NCBI RefSeq assembly: GCF_000318095.2
Contig: NZ_KB290718.1
Span: 45,263 to 109,262, forward strand
Length of the DNA stretch: 64,000 nucleotides
Direction of reading: 5' to 3'
Source: Alloprevotella sp. oral taxon 473 str. F0040
Lineage (GTDB): Bacteria > Bacteroidota > Bacteroidia > Bacteroidales > Bacteroidaceae
In this document: positions 31,031 to 40,241 of the stretch, piece by piece
Position numbering within the stretch: position 1 is the stretch's first letter
Layout: each line of letters starts with the position of its first letter
Program-made: the position numbers and the translations under genes
Notes under the pieces: model-generated
The model's input: only the letters and a program-made list of their open reading frames with translations
Told to the model about the DNA's origin: nothing
Database searches by the model: none

Positions 31031-31067
31031 ATTATAATATGACTAAGCTAGCTAGGCTAGGCTTGTA

Positions 31068-32249
31068 TTAGTCAAGGATTTCGGTGATTTGACCAGAACC
31101 TACTGTGCGACCACCTTCACGGATAGCGAAGCGGAGACCTACGTTGAGTGCTACAGCGTAGATGAGGTGTACAGTGATTTCCACGTTGTCACCAGGCATT
31201 ACCATTTCAACGCCTTCGGGGAGAATAATCTCACCGGTGCAGTCCATGGTACGGAGGTAGAACTGAGGACGGTACTTGTTACCGAATGGAGTGTGACGAC
31301 CACCTTCTTCCTTCTTGAGGACGTAGATAGAAGCCTTGAAAGTAGTGTGGGGCTTGATAACACCGGGGTGGGTGATAACCATACCACGCTTAATTTCTTG
31401 CTTGTCGATACCACGGAGGAGGAGACCAACGTTGTCACCAGCTTCACCTTGATCGAGGAGCTTACGGAACATTTCCACACCAGTTACAACAGACTTCTTG
31501 TCTTCACCGAGACCGAGGATTTGAACTTCGTCACCAACCTTAACGATACCAGTTTCTACACGACCTGTAGCAACAGTACCACGACCAGTGATAGAGAACA
31601 CGTCTTCAACAGGCATCAAGAAGGGCTTATCGCGATCGCGAGGAGGCTCTTGAATCCATTCGTCAACAGCATTCATGAGGTTCATTACGCTTTCAACACC
31701 CTTAGGATCACCATTGAGTGCACCGAGTGCAGTACCACGGATGATAGGAGTATCTTCTTCGAATTCGTATTGACTGAGGAGGTCTTGCATATCCATTTCA
31801 ACGAGCTCGAGCATTTCTTCGTCTTCAACGAGGTCGCACTTGTTGAGGAATACAACAAGACGGGGAACGTTTACCTGACGAGCAAGGAGGATGTGCTCAC
31901 GAGTCTGAGGCATAGGACCGTCAGTTGCAGCAACTACAATGATAGCACCGTCCATTTGCGCAGCACCAGTTACCATGTTCTTCACATAGTCGGCGTGACC
32001 TGGGCAGTCTACGTGTGCGTAGTGACGCTTCGCAGTTTCGTATTCAACGTGAGCAGTGTTAATAGTGATACCACGTTCCTTTTCTTCAGGAGCGTTGTCG
32101 ATTTGGTCGAAAGACTTAGCTTCAGAAAGACCAGCATCAGCAAGCACCTTAGTGATAGCAGCAGTAAGAGTAGTCTTACCGTGGTCAACGTGACCGATAG
32201 TACCAATGTTCACGTGCGGCTTGGTACGCTCGAAATGTTCTTTTGCCAT
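31068..32249 (-). CDS. tuf: Elongation factor Tu
   Basis: A 393-residue GTPase delivering aminoacyl-tRNA to the ribosome. [19 protein letters not shown] leads into the P-loop GHVDHGKT (19-26), followed by DCPGHADYV and NKCD. The start at 32249 matches all EF-Tu proteins; an upstream in-frame ATG adds 26 unrelated residues. The gene is embedded among tRNAs: Tyr, Gly and Thr upstream, Trp downstream. Confidence 0.98.
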   Translation of the reverse strand: MAKEHFERTKPHVNIGTIGHVDHGKTTLTAAITKVLADAGLSEAKSFDQIDNAPEEKERGITINTAHVEYETAKRHYAHVDCPGHADYVKNMVTGAAQMDGAIIVVAATDGPMPQTREHILLARQVNVPRLVVFLNKCDLVEDEEMLELVEMDMQDLLSQYEFEEDTPIIRGTALGALNGDPKGVESVMNLMNAVDEWIQEPPRDRDKPFLMPVEDVFSITGRGTVATGRVETGIVKVGDEVQILGLGEDKKSVVTGVEMFRKLLDQGEAGDNVGLLLRGIDKQEIKRGMVITHPGVIKPHTTFKASIYVLKKEEGGRHTPFGNKYRPQFYLRTMDCTGEIILPEGVEMVMPGDNVEITVHLIYAVALNVGLRFAIREGGRTVGSGQITEILD

Positions 32250-32334
32250 TGTAGTTATTGTTAGATTGTTAGAAATCAGATACTGAAAAAGACTGGAGAA
32301 AAAGAGCAGAACCCTCCCCAATCTCACTCTAGAG

Positions 32335-32406
<72 letters not shown>

Positions 32407-32422
32407 ATTCTCTTAATATTAG

Positions 32423-32495
32423 AGCGGAAAACGGGGCTCAAACCCGCAACCCCCAGCTTGGAAGGCTAGTGCTCTATCAATTGAGCTATTTCCGC
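32423..32495 (-). tRNA. tRNA-Gly (anticodon TCC)
   Basis: Acceptor GCGGAAA/TTTCCGC, anticodon loop CTTCCAA with TCC, T-loop TTTGAGC. It is 16 bases from tRNA-Thr in the same transcript. Confidence 0.96.
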
Positions 32496-32515
32496 AGAAC
32501 CTATACAAATAGGAG

Positions 32516-32598
32516 TGGGTAGTGATGGATTCGAACCACCGAAGGCGTAAGCCAGCAGATTTACAGTCTGCCCCATTTGGCCACTCTGGTAACTACCC
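32516..32598 (-). tRNA. tRNA-Tyr (anticodon GTA)
   Basis: An 83-base class II tRNA: acceptor GGGTAGT/ACTACCC, anticodon loop CTGTAAA, and a long variable arm (GCTTACGCCTTCGG). It is the first gene of the tRNA-tuf transcript. Confidence 0.96.
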
Positions 32599-32651
32599 AG
32601 TCGAAATCAAGATTACAAACGCTCATCGGAGTGCCATCCCGATTTCGAGTG

Positions 32652-32682
32652 CAAAGGTAGGCATAAATTTGAAACCTACAAA
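32652..32682 (-). promoter_or_regulatory. Promoter of the tRNA-Tyr/Gly/Thr-tuf-tRNA-Trp-secE-nusG transcript
   Basis: On the minus strand TTTG (32682-32679), 19 bases, then TACCTTTG (32659-32652). It lies 54 bases before tRNA-Tyr and is the only clear promoter found between hpf and tuf. Confidence 0.7.
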
Positions 32683-32705
32683 TTTTTCTGCGATTTTTTT
32701 TCGCA

Positions 32706-32996
32706 TCAGCTATGATTTTCCTTGTTTTCTGCCAACTCACGACGAGCCACATCAACACAAAGATCCACGGCCTCTTCAAACGTATCGGCTATCTTCTCCG
32801 CATGAATGGTACGCCCCGCAACAACAACATTGAGACGAGCCTCTTTGTTCTTTGATGTTTCGGGCTTCACAACCTCGAGAGTCAACTCCACTCGCTGCAC
32901 AGCATCATGCTTTTCGAGTTTTGCAACTTTTTTCTCTACATACGCCACGAGCTTATCAGTGGCCGTAAACTTATTTGTCTTAAGTTTGAATTCCAT
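32706..32996 (-). CDS. hpf: Ribosome hibernation promoting factor, short form
   Basis: A 96-residue protein of the HPF/RaiA (sigma-54 modulation) family: MEFKLKTNKFTATDKLVAYV and the middle ARLNVVVAGRTIHAEK. It covers only the S30AE domain, so it lacks the dimerising tail of long HPF. In stationary phase such proteins block the decoding centre of idle ribosomes. It lies between xerC and the tRNA-tuf unit, same strand. Confidence 0.88.
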   Translation of the reverse strand: MEFKLKTNKFTATDKLVAYVEKKVAKLEKHDAVQRVELTLEVVKPETSKNKEARLNVVVAGRTIHAEKIADTFEEAVDLCVDVARRELAENKENHS

Positions 32997-33146
32997 GGTG
33001 TCCTCCTTTTCTTTATAGGTGAATGGACTTAGATCTTAGATAGGTAAGTAGGATTACCTCTTTCTTCATCAGCGAATATAACAACTTTCTCGTAAACTGC
33101 CAAACTTTTCCATCACTTTTTCTACCCCTGCAACTTTACAACCACA

Positions 33147-34073
33147 TCATCGTGACTGATCACGACGCGGATGCGCCTGTGCATACTGCTGTTTCAACTC
33201 CGCCAATGTAGTATGAGTATAAATTGCGGTAGTAGCAACACTCTCATGACCAAGCAGTTGCTGAATAGCTTCTAGCCTAGCTCCATTCGCAAGCATAGCC
33301 GTTGCAAAACTATGTCTCAACACGTGCGGCGTTTTCTTAGTTTGCGTGGTAACCGCAGACAAAGTCTGATGCACCATTTTGCGCAAGGACGCATAAGTAT
33401 AGGCTCTCCCTTGCAAATTGAGAAACAATTGTGGAACATGAGGAGTATCGGAAAAATAAAGTGATCGCTCTTCAAGATAGATCGCCAAAGCCTCCGAAAG
33501 TTCCTCACCAAAAGGAACCATACGCTGCTTATTCCCTTTTCCTGTAATACGCAGTTGTTTCTTTTGCAAATCTACATCGCACGGGCAAAGTGCAAGCAAC
33601 TCTGATGCGCGCAAACCAGTGTGGTACAGCAACAAGAGCAACGTTCTATCACGACAACCGACATAATCATCTGAGAAAGGATAATACTCGAACAACCGAT
33701 TCATCTCACTCTCCTTTACAAAAGTAGGCAGTCTCTTACCCTTTTTCATACTCTTAACGAGACGAGCTGGATCCACTTCTATTCTTTCTTCTCTCAGGAG
33801 GTATTTAAAAAATGACCGCAAAGCAGAAAGAGATTTATTGATTGTATTAGCTGAATACTTTCGCTCTGCCATATTACCAACCCAATGACGCACATGCTCT
33901 GTCTTCACCTCTCGCCAGCTCGTGAAAGAATAAAAGGCTGACAAGAAGCGACAAGCATCACTCAAGGCTATCTCGTAAGTAATTAGGGTACGTGGAGAAC
34001 AGCCTCGTTGCGCCTGCATGTAATGGAGAAAATCATTCATCCACTGCAGCATTTCATCAATTTGGGACATCAC
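33147..34073 (-). CDS. xerC: Tyrosine recombinase, XerC type
   Basis: A 308-residue site-specific recombinase. The N-terminal SAM-like core-binding domain (about 10-95) is followed by the catalytic domain with R155 (HTGLRASELL), K179 (TGKGNK), H250 and R253 (HVLRHSFA), H276 (LLGHES) and nucleophile Y285 (TAIYTH). All catalytic residues are present. Length and location next to rpsU, hpf and tuf fit the housekeeping chromosome-dimer resolvase rather than a phage integrase. An ATG one codon downstream (34070) is equally possible as the start. Confidence 0.88.
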   Translation of the reverse strand: MMSQIDEMLQWMNDFLHYMQAQRGCSPRTLITYEIALSDACRFLSAFYSFTSWREVKTEHVRHWVGNMAERKYSANTINKSLSALRSFFKYLLREERIEVDPARLVKSMKKGKRLPTFVKESEMNRLFEYYPFSDDYVGCRDRTLLLLLYHTGLRASELLALCPCDVDLQKKQLRITGKGNKQRMVPFGEELSEALAIYLEERSLYFSDTPHVPQLFLNLQGRAYTYASLRKMVHQTLSAVTTQTKKTPHVLRHSFATAMLANGARLEAIQQLLGHESVATTAIYTHTTLAELKQQYAQAHPRRDQSR

Positions 34074-34204
34074 AATAAGTATTTGACAAATATATTCATC
34101 AACATTTCCTCAGCTCCGACTCAAAAACAACAACTTTCAAAGCCTGATTCACCCTCTAAAAAACATCACTAAGACAGGGGAAACTAGAGGAGCTAGAGGC
34201 CAGC

Positions 34205-34248
34205 GTAAAATAAAGAAACGCGTTATCTCACCAATTGAGACAACGCGT
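34205..34248 (-). terminator. Terminator of rpsU
   Basis: ACGCGTTATCTCA (34218-34230) pairs with TGAGACAACGCGT (34236-34248) with one mismatch; leftwards it is followed by TTTCTTTATTTT. It lies 22 bases after the rpsU stop. Confidence 0.85.
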
Positions 34249-34270
34249 ATTTTACAGAAGCAAAAGAGGA

Positions 34271-34462
34271 TTAGTCCTCGTTGCGGTGCAATTGTTGCAC
34301 ATAAACTGCATGCTCCATAGCCAAACGCTTACGAACACTGGGCTTATCGAACTGCTGACGACGACGGAGTTCCTTGATTACTCCAGTTCTTTCAAACTTT
34401 CTCTTAAACTTCTTGAGGGCGCGTTCAATGTTTTCGCCTTCCTTAACGGGTACTACAATCAT
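34271..34462 (-). CDS. rpsU: 30S ribosomal protein S21
   Basis: A 63-residue basic protein (MIVVPVKEGENIERALKKFK; RKFERTGVIKELRRRQQFDK) typical of S21, which sits near the anti-Shine-Dalgarno end of 16S rRNA. It has its own terminator. Confidence 0.95.
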   Translation of the reverse strand: MIVVPVKEGENIERALKKFKRKFERTGVIKELRRRQQFDKPSVRKRLAMEHAVYVQQLHRNED

Positions 34463-34515
34463 TGTTGTGGTGTATTATTATTATTGATTTTATGATTTGC
34501 ACAAGTTACGGGGTG

Positions 34516-34545
34516 CAAATGTACAGATTATTTCTGAGTTACGAA
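34516..34545 (-). promoter_or_regulatory. Possible promoter of rpsU
   Basis: On the minus strand TACATTTG (34523-34516) fits TAnnTTTG, but the upstream element is only TTTC about 19 bases away. The rest of the 34463-34805 interval shows no gene and no other clear signal. Confidence 0.4.
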
Positions 34546-34805
34546 ACTTTCTCGCTGGAGTTTTTAATACTTTGACTCAGAATTAGCTAGTTTTGTTCGT
34601 ATCACACGGCAAAACAAGCATAAAACAACTTTAAATGAATGATGATTGTAAAGATATGAAGAATATCTAACAGTACGCCAGCAAGATATTAACATAATAA
34701 CTATCTAACCACGATACTGTAAAGATCTCATATTTAGGAACGAACCCTCCTTTCTATATTTCCAAGCATGCTCTATTCGCTATGCTAGTAAGAAGTTATT
34801 GATAA

Positions 34806-35474
34806 TTATTGAACAATACGACGCGCTCCGACATAGCGGCGACTATAATACGCATCGGTAGAAGAATCTACTTTAATACCTGATGAAATGCTGGCATGAA
34901 TAAACTTAAAACTTCCAGCTTCACGATTCACTTCAGTCACAATACCTACGTGTCCCACGCCACCACGACGACCACGGCCGCCAAAAAAAACGAGGTCCCC
35001 CTTTCGAAGATCACTCACTACAGCGATAGGCTCACCTTCAGTAAATTGACTACGAGAAGAACGAGTTAGGCTAAGGTTATTCTGTTTGTACACAAAGCTT
35101 GTAAACCCACTGCAATCAAAGCCATTAGGGCCACTTTGTCCACTACGATAACGCACACCCAAATAACTATAAGCTGTATTGAGCAGACGATCTACGATAC
35201 TCTGAGAATCACCAGCTTTAGCATTATCTACAGGAGCACTCACAGCCAAATTCTCCTTACGGAAATGCTGAATAGCCTTAGATAAATCTATAATGCTCTG
35301 ACGTGGACTAGCTTTCTCCATTCTAGCTTGTAGCGGTAGAGTATCTCCAGCTACTACAGCTTCATAGTCAGCAACATCCTGCTCATATTTCGCTTGTACA
35401 CCATTTATTTGCGAAGATGCCAACCAGCCAGTCAGCACAACAGCAATCGAGGCGATAAGATGTTTAGATCTCAC
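34806..35474 (-). CDS. Secreted NlpC/P60 cell-wall peptidase
   Basis: A 222-residue exported protein with a signal peptide (1-28, ends VQA). Residues about 90-222 are an NlpC/P60 cysteine peptidase: C121 in GFDCSGFTSFVY, H175 in GHVGIV and H193 in FIHAS form the expected triad. The family cleaves the D-glutamyl-diaminopimelate bond of peptidoglycan stem peptides. It has its own promoter and is probably a periplasmic wall hydrolase in growth or division. Confidence 0.92.
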   Translation of the reverse strand: MRSKHLIASIAVVLTGWLASSQINGVQAKYEQDVADYEAVVAGDTLPLQARMEKASPRQSIIDLSKAIQHFRKENLAVSAPVDNAKAGDSQSIVDRLLNTAYSYLGVRYRSGQSGPNGFDCSGFTSFVYKQNNLSLTRSSRSQFTEGEPIAVVSDLRKGDLVFFGGRGRRGGVGHVGIVTEVNREAGSFKFIHASISSGIKVDSSTDAYYSRRYVGARRIVQ

Positions 35475-35575
35475 TGTGTTCCTTTCTTTTTGGGGTTACA
35501 CATGCATTCGGAGAAAATATTTAGCCTCTAACTCAATCATCTAGAGCCAAAAAGCCCATTCCTACACGAACGGGG

Positions 35576-35606
35576 CAAAGATAGCATTTTCTGACGACTT
35601 AACCAA
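35576..35606 (-). promoter_or_regulatory. Promoter of the NlpC/P60 gene
   Basis: On the minus strand TTG (35606-35604), 20 bases, then TATCTTTG (35583-35576), a close match to the consensus. The leader is about 95 bases. The rest of 35475-35890 shows no gene. Confidence 0.65.
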
Positions 35607-35888
35607 GCATTTCAAGAAGTATCTAAAAGCTTTTTTCTAGAAATTAAGTCCAAAAACGCTCTTTATCGGATACTAGACATTCAACATGAAAATAGAAGCA
35701 ACACTTTTCAGAGGCCCTCTAAATGATATAAGACTCTCTTAAAATACAATGCTACACAAGACCTCAAAACTCAAATCTGGCATCAGCAGAAAGAAAAGGC
35801 TCTTCATTGGCATCTAGCCCTTGCCCTACTCACGACACGCCTTCCACCTTCTGAGCAGCATTAAAGCTATCATCTCAAACACACTTAA

Positions 35889-35931
35889 GCTAAAAAGGTG
35901 ACACAAAGCTTCTTGGCTTTGTGTCACCTTT
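35889..35931 (-). terminator. Terminator of the sulfatase gene
   Basis: AAAGGTGACACAAAGC (35894-35909) and its perfect complement (35916-35931) form a 16-bp stem; leftwards it ends in TTTTT. It lies 20 bases after the stop codon. Confidence 0.9.
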
Positions 35932-35951
35932 CGTATTATTTCAACTCTCGA

Positions 35952-37484
35952 TTAGAGCTTCTGCTGAAATCGGATGCTGTCATCATACTGTTTTTGCAAA
36001 CGAAGCAGTTCCTTTTTCATTTGCTTTGTTACGTTCTTCATTTTAGGATCCCCATAAAGATTATGCATCTCAGTAGGATCATTTTGGAGGTCATAGAGTT
36101 CCCATGCATCATTATCATTGTAGAAATGCATGAGCTTATACCGTTCACCTCTCACCCCATAATGACGACGCACGCTATGCTCCGCAGGGAATTCATAGAA
36201 ATGATAATACACACTCTTGCGCCAGTTTTTAGGATGCTGCCCTTTCAGCAAAGGAACGAGAGAGACACCTTGGATATCATTAGGAATAGCAGCTCCTGCG
36301 AGTTCTAAGAAAGTAGGCGCGTAGTCAATATTCTGTACCATTTCATTGATTTCACCACGAGCTGATAGTCCTTTTGGTAGATGCATGAGCAGAGGCGTAT
36401 TCAAAGACTCCTCATACATGAATCGCTTATCAAACCAGCCATGTTCCCCCATATAGAACCCTTGATCGGAAGTATAGACCACTAGTGTATTATCCAACAA
36501 ACCTTTAGCTTTGAGATGATCTAGCAAGCGTCCTACATTGTCATCGAGAGACTTCACCACCTTAGCATAGTCACGCATATAGCGTTGGAATTTATACTCT
36601 ACGAGAGCTTTTCCTGTAAGGTTGCGCTTATGAAAATCAACACTGATACTATCGTAGAAATAATCATACTTAGCACGATCTTGCGTATTGAGACGATCAA
36701 GGAAACCTAAATAAGAAGGCAACAAATGAGATCCTTTGCCATCTCTGGGCATGATTTTGCAATCATAGTCGAGCGTCATGTGTTTGCCTATTTCCATCTC
36801 TGTCTTACCAGCAGCCTCACGACCAGCATAATCATCATAGAAGTTGGCAGGAAGAGGGAAATTTACATCCTCATACTCATGGAGATACTTGAGTTCTGGC
36901 AGCCAGTCGCGGTGACAAGCCTTGTGATGCACAAAGAGTGCGAAGGGCTTATTGGGATCACGCTCCTCATCTAGCCAATGTATAGCCTTGTCAGTTACAA
37001 TGTTTGTAAGATACCCCTTTACTTTGTACGATCCTTTTTCATTATAAAAGTCAGGATCATAATAATTACCCTGTCCGGGCAAAATATCCCAGTGATCAAA
37101 GCCCGTAGGACGACTTACCAGATGCCACTTTCCCACGATGGACGTTTGATACCCAGCTTTTTGCAGTAGCTTAGGCATTGTTTGCTGTTCTCCATCGAAG
37201 ATACCATGCTCATTATTAGTAAATCCATTTTTATGTGAGTGCTTACCAGTGAGCATACAGGCGCGAGAAGGCCCACTGAGCGAATTAGCCACGAAGGAAC
37301 GCGTAAACTTCACCCCATCCTGAGCTATACGATCAAGATTAGGCGTCTGAATATTGCGACTATCATAAGCCGAAAGCATTTGCGCTGTATGGTCGTCTGT
37401 CATGATATAGACGATGTTGTACCGCTGTTGAGCAGCAGCACAGAGTGGCAGCAAAGCTGCAAGAGGAAGAAGATTTTTCTTCAT
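35952..37484 (-). CDS. Secreted sulfatase (S1 family, serine type)
   Basis: A 510-residue exported enzyme with a signal peptide (1-18, ends CAAAQ). IVYIMTDDHTAQM gives the N-terminal calcium aspartates. The sulfatase signature S70-G-P-S-R74 followed by ACMLTGKHSHKNG carries the residue converted to formylglycine; because it is serine, activation would need an anaerobic sulfatase-maturating radical SAM enzyme, which is not in this window. The C-terminal half (GEHGWFDKRFMYEESLNTPL; SVYYHFYEFPAEHSVRRHYG) resembles enzymes acting on sulfated N-acetylglucosamine in mucin or glycosaminoglycans; that substrate is inference. It lies 224 bases downstream of glmM, same strand. Confidence 0.9.
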   Translation of the reverse strand: MKKNLLPLAALLPLCAAAQQRYNIVYIMTDDHTAQMLSAYDSRNIQTPNLDRIAQDGVKFTRSFVANSLSGPSRACMLTGKHSHKNGFTNNEHGIFDGEQQTMPKLLQKAGYQTSIVGKWHLVSRPTGFDHWDILPGQGNYYDPDFYNEKGSYKVKGYLTNIVTDKAIHWLDEERDPNKPFALFVHHKACHRDWLPELKYLHEYEDVNFPLPANFYDDYAGREAAGKTEMEIGKHMTLDYDCKIMPRDGKGSHLLPSYLGFLDRLNTQDRAKYDYFYDSISVDFHKRNLTGKALVEYKFQRYMRDYAKVVKSLDDNVGRLLDHLKAKGLLDNTLVVYTSDQGFYMGEHGWFDKRFMYEESLNTPLLMHLPKGLSARGEINEMVQNIDYAPTFLELAGAAIPNDIQGVSLVPLLKGQHPKNWRKSVYYHFYEFPAEHSVRRHYGVRGERYKLMHFYNDNDAWELYDLQNDPTEMHNLYGDPKMKNVTKQMKKELLRLQKQYDDSIRFQQKL

Positions 37485-37708
37485 GGTTGTTTGAATATTC
37501 CTTGATTGGAAGTAAGGTAATTTTAAAGAAGTTGCCCCTCTCCCTCAAAGCGAGGCAGAGGGACAACACTTATTTAAGACCGAAGACTAGATTTAGAAAT
37601 ACAGAGCACTATGGTTGATATTAGTCTAATGATTGCATATTCCTTCACAACAATGATGTAGTTGCAACACATTATCCGCCCTCTCTAACTATCTTCGATG
37701 TCTACATT

Positions 37709-39103
37709 CTATTGTTGAGTCATCGTATAGACCATGTCTACGATTTGTTGAGCCAAAGCATCAGCCTCTTCACGAGTATGTGCTTCAGCATAAACACGAA
37801 TGATAGGTTCGGTGTTAGACTTACGAAGATGCACCCACTTATCCGCAAAATCAATTTTTACACCATCAATATCAGTGATTTGCTCATTCTTATAGATTTC
37901 CTTAATCTTTTGAAGCAAAGCAAAGATATCAGTAGTAGGTGAAAGATCAATGCGATTCTTAGAGATGTAATACTGAGGTAGGCTATCACGAAGTTCTGAA
38001 GTCTTGCAACCAAGTTTTGCAAGGTGAGTCAAGATAAGCGCAATACCCACTAACGCATCACGACCTGAGTGAGCCGCAGGATAGATGACCCCACCATTAC
38101 CTTCACCGCCGATCACAGCCCCAGTTTCTTTCATCTTGGTCACCACATTCACTTCACCAACAGCAGCTGGAGTATAGTTGCAACCATGCTTTTCGGTCAC
38201 ATCACGAAGACCGCGAGTCGAAGAGAGATTGCTCACAGTATTACCAGGAGTATGTTGAAGCACATAGTCAGCCACAGCCACGAGGGTATTTTCCTCACCA
38301 AACATCGTACCATCTTCGCAAATCAGCGCAAGACGGTCTGCATCAGGATCCACCACGAAACCAATGTCGTGACGTCCCTTACGCATGAGATTACGAATTT
38401 CAGTCAGATGCTCCTTCAGAGGCTCAGGATTATGAGCAAAATCCCCTGTAGGTTCGCAGTTCAACTGAGTCACCTGCGTAACTCCAAGTTGTCCCAAGAG
38501 TTTAGGAATAATAACTCCTCCCACAGAGTTCACAGCATCTAACGCAACCGTGAAGTGAGCACGGCGTATAGCCTCTACGTCCACCAACTCAAGTTGTTTA
38601 ACCATCTCAATGTGGCGTTGATCGTAGCTATAGTTTTGAATGTCACAGCCAAGATTGTCCACATCGGCAAACTCATAGGCATCAGCATTCGCACAACGAA
38701 CTACTTCGCTAGCTTCCGCAGGTGGAAGGAATTCTCCATGTTCATTAAGGAACTTGAGCGCGTTCCATTGACGAGGGTTGTGAGATGCTGTGATAATAAT
38801 ACCACCGCAAGCACTCTCGAGAGTAACCGCCAGTTCTGTGGTAGGAGTTGATGCCAAACCAATGTTGACAACATCGAAACCCATGCTCATCAAGGTGCCA
38901 CACACAACGTGAGTAACCATTTCACCTGAGATGCGCGCATCACGCCCCACCACAATCTTGCGGCGGTATTTACGGCTCACCACTTTTTCACGCAAACTAG
39001 CGTAAGCAGCGACAGATTTAGCAATGTCAACGGGGTTAAGGGTATCTCCGACGCGACCTCCAATGGTGCCACGGAATCCGGAGATGGATTTAATGAGAGT
39101 CAT
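37709..39103 (-). CDS. glmM: Phosphoglucosamine mutase (alpha-D-phosphohexomutase family)
   Basis: A 464-residue cytosolic enzyme. The phosphoserine loop TASHNP has S107; the metal loop DPDADR is at 252-257; GGEGNGG (331-337) is the sugar-binding loop; the C-terminal phosphate-binding RKSNTEPIIRVYAEA is intact. Length and the start MTLIKSISGFRGTIGG fit the Bacteroidetes GlmM group, which makes glucosamine-1-phosphate for peptidoglycan and LPS. A phosphomannomutase role cannot be excluded. Confidence 0.82.
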   Translation of the reverse strand: MTLIKSISGFRGTIGGRVGDTLNPVDIAKSVAAYASLREKVVSRKYRRKIVVGRDARISGEMVTHVVCGTLMSMGFDVVNIGLASTPTTELAVTLESACGGIIITASHNPRQWNALKFLNEHGEFLPPAEASEVVRCANADAYEFADVDNLGCDIQNYSYDQRHIEMVKQLELVDVEAIRRAHFTVALDAVNSVGGVIIPKLLGQLGVTQVTQLNCEPTGDFAHNPEPLKEHLTEIRNLMRKGRHDIGFVVDPDADRLALICEDGTMFGEENTLVAVADYVLQHTPGNTVSNLSSTRGLRDVTEKHGCNYTPAAVGEVNVVTKMKETGAVIGGEGNGGVIYPAAHSGRDALVGIALILTHLAKLGCKTSELRDSLPQYYISKNRIDLSPTTDIFALLQKIKEIYKNEQITDIDGVKIDFADKWVHLRKSNTEPIIRVYAEAHTREEADALAQQIVDMVYTMTQQ

Positions 39104-39138
39104 AGTATGGATATAGCTATATAGGAGAAGAGGGGAGA

Positions 39139-39188
39139 AGCAAAAATAAAAACATGCACCTTTTGCACTAAATATTCAGTGCAAAAGG
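39139..39188 (-). terminator. Terminator of the YbjN-like gene
   Basis: CCTTTTGCACT (39159-39169) and AGTGCAAAAGG (39178-39188) form a perfect 11-bp stem; leftwards TGCATG is followed by TTTTTATTTTT. It separates this gene from glmM. Confidence 0.85.
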
Positions 39189-39303
39189 GCTATATTTAAG
39201 AGGCAGACAATACAGCCTCACTTTTCACCACTGATGAATTGCTTCGTCTCGACCCTTATCTAGAAGAAAGGATCCAAGTTTCAGCGATTTACACCTTATT
39301 ATA

Positions 39304-39735
39304 TTATTTCTTCTCTGCTTGTTGAGCAGCTTCAATGGCAGCCTTACCAGAAGGAGTCTCAGCATAAGCATGATAGAAGACATCACGGTAGTACTTCATC
39401 ATGTTGAGGGCACGAGGAACGATATCGCCGAGATCATAAGTCTCAGAGAGAAGCATTTCCACACCTACCCAAACAGCGTTATTGAAACGTACGCTTGACT
39501 TTGCCACCTTCACTTCAGTGTTTGCCTTGTCAATAGCTACAAGGACATCTTGACGATTTTCTTCAGTCACTTCAAAGATTTGTGGGAAGAAGAGATTGAG
39601 GAAAAGTTCGTCTTGATCATCACGGAAGCTCAAAAAGTCGAGATTTTCAGACTTGAATTGAAGACCGAATTCAGTCATTTCGGGCAAGTAACCTTCTTTC
39701 TTGAGATATTCTTCTAGTTTTTCGATAAAAGCCAT
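39304..39735 (-). CDS. Small YbjN-like (secretion-chaperone fold) protein
   Basis: A 143-residue cytosolic protein (MAFIEKLEEYLKKEGYLPEM). The alternating strand pattern (LQFKSENLDFLSFRDDQDEL, then EVKVAKSSVRFNNAVWVGVE) resembles the YbjN/type III chaperone-like fold, a widespread family of uncertain role. The tail is Ala/Glu/Lys-rich. It has its own promoter and terminator and is divergent from clpB. Function is unknown. Confidence 0.7.
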   Translation of the reverse strand: MAFIEKLEEYLKKEGYLPEMTEFGLQFKSENLDFLSFRDDQDELFLNLFFPQIFEVTEENRQDVLVAIDKANTEVKVAKSSVRFNNAVWVGVEMLLSETYDLGDIVPRALNMMKYYRDVFYHAYAETPSGKAAIEAAQQAEKK

Positions 39736-39868
39736 AGTAAATGAGGGATAATAATGTGATACATTGGCCTACTCCCCTCTTCCCCTGTCCATCTCAAATT
39801 ATAGAATCGCTCTATAAATCATGGAGCTACTTAGGGTAGAGTGTAAAGAACTAGGCCGTTTTCCACTG

Positions 39869-39900
39869 CAAAAGTAATATCTAGTTAGCAATTTACCAAA
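39869..39900 (-). promoter_or_regulatory. Promoter of the YbjN-like gene
   Basis: On the minus strand TTTG (39900-39897), 20 bases, then TACTTTTG (39876-39869). Confidence 0.65.
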
Positions 39901-40079
39901 TAAAGTTTGAATTTTCGCGAGAAAATCTTGAGTATTTTATAAGTTTCTTGCGATACTCCCTATCAAAAACCTGCTATTTTGTCACACAATCCATTTATAT
40001 ACAACGGTTTACAGACAAAATAGCAGAAATTTCGCGTCAAAACGACACACTACCTCAATTAAAAGTAAGTATGGGGAGT

Positions 40080-40096
40080 TTGGCAGAAGAATTGCA
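40080..40096 (+). promoter_or_regulatory. Sigma-54 (RpoN)-type promoter upstream of clpB
   Basis: TTGGCAGAAGAATTGCA has GG and GC at the -24/-12 spacing of sigma-54 promoters; only the C of TGGCAC is replaced (G). Transcription would start near 40108, giving a leader of about 134 bases to the ATG at 40242. No clear TAnnTTTG promoter was found on this strand in 39901-40241. Confidence 0.55.
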
Positions 40097-40241
40097 TTTA
40101 TGGAGGCAACAATGATAGCTCCAAAGTGTGATGAGGGTATTCCCAGAAAACTCACACCCTAACCCTTAACAAGAACACATGGGAGATTCTTAGGGCAGGA
40201 TCATCGAGCACATTTTTCACGAACTAAACAACAATAATAAT

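Noticed and set aside
33147-34073. Integrase of the tRNA-Asn element
   Set aside because: This tyrosine recombinase is 24 kb away within a conserved housekeeping neighbourhood (rpsU, hpf, tuf) and fits XerC in length.
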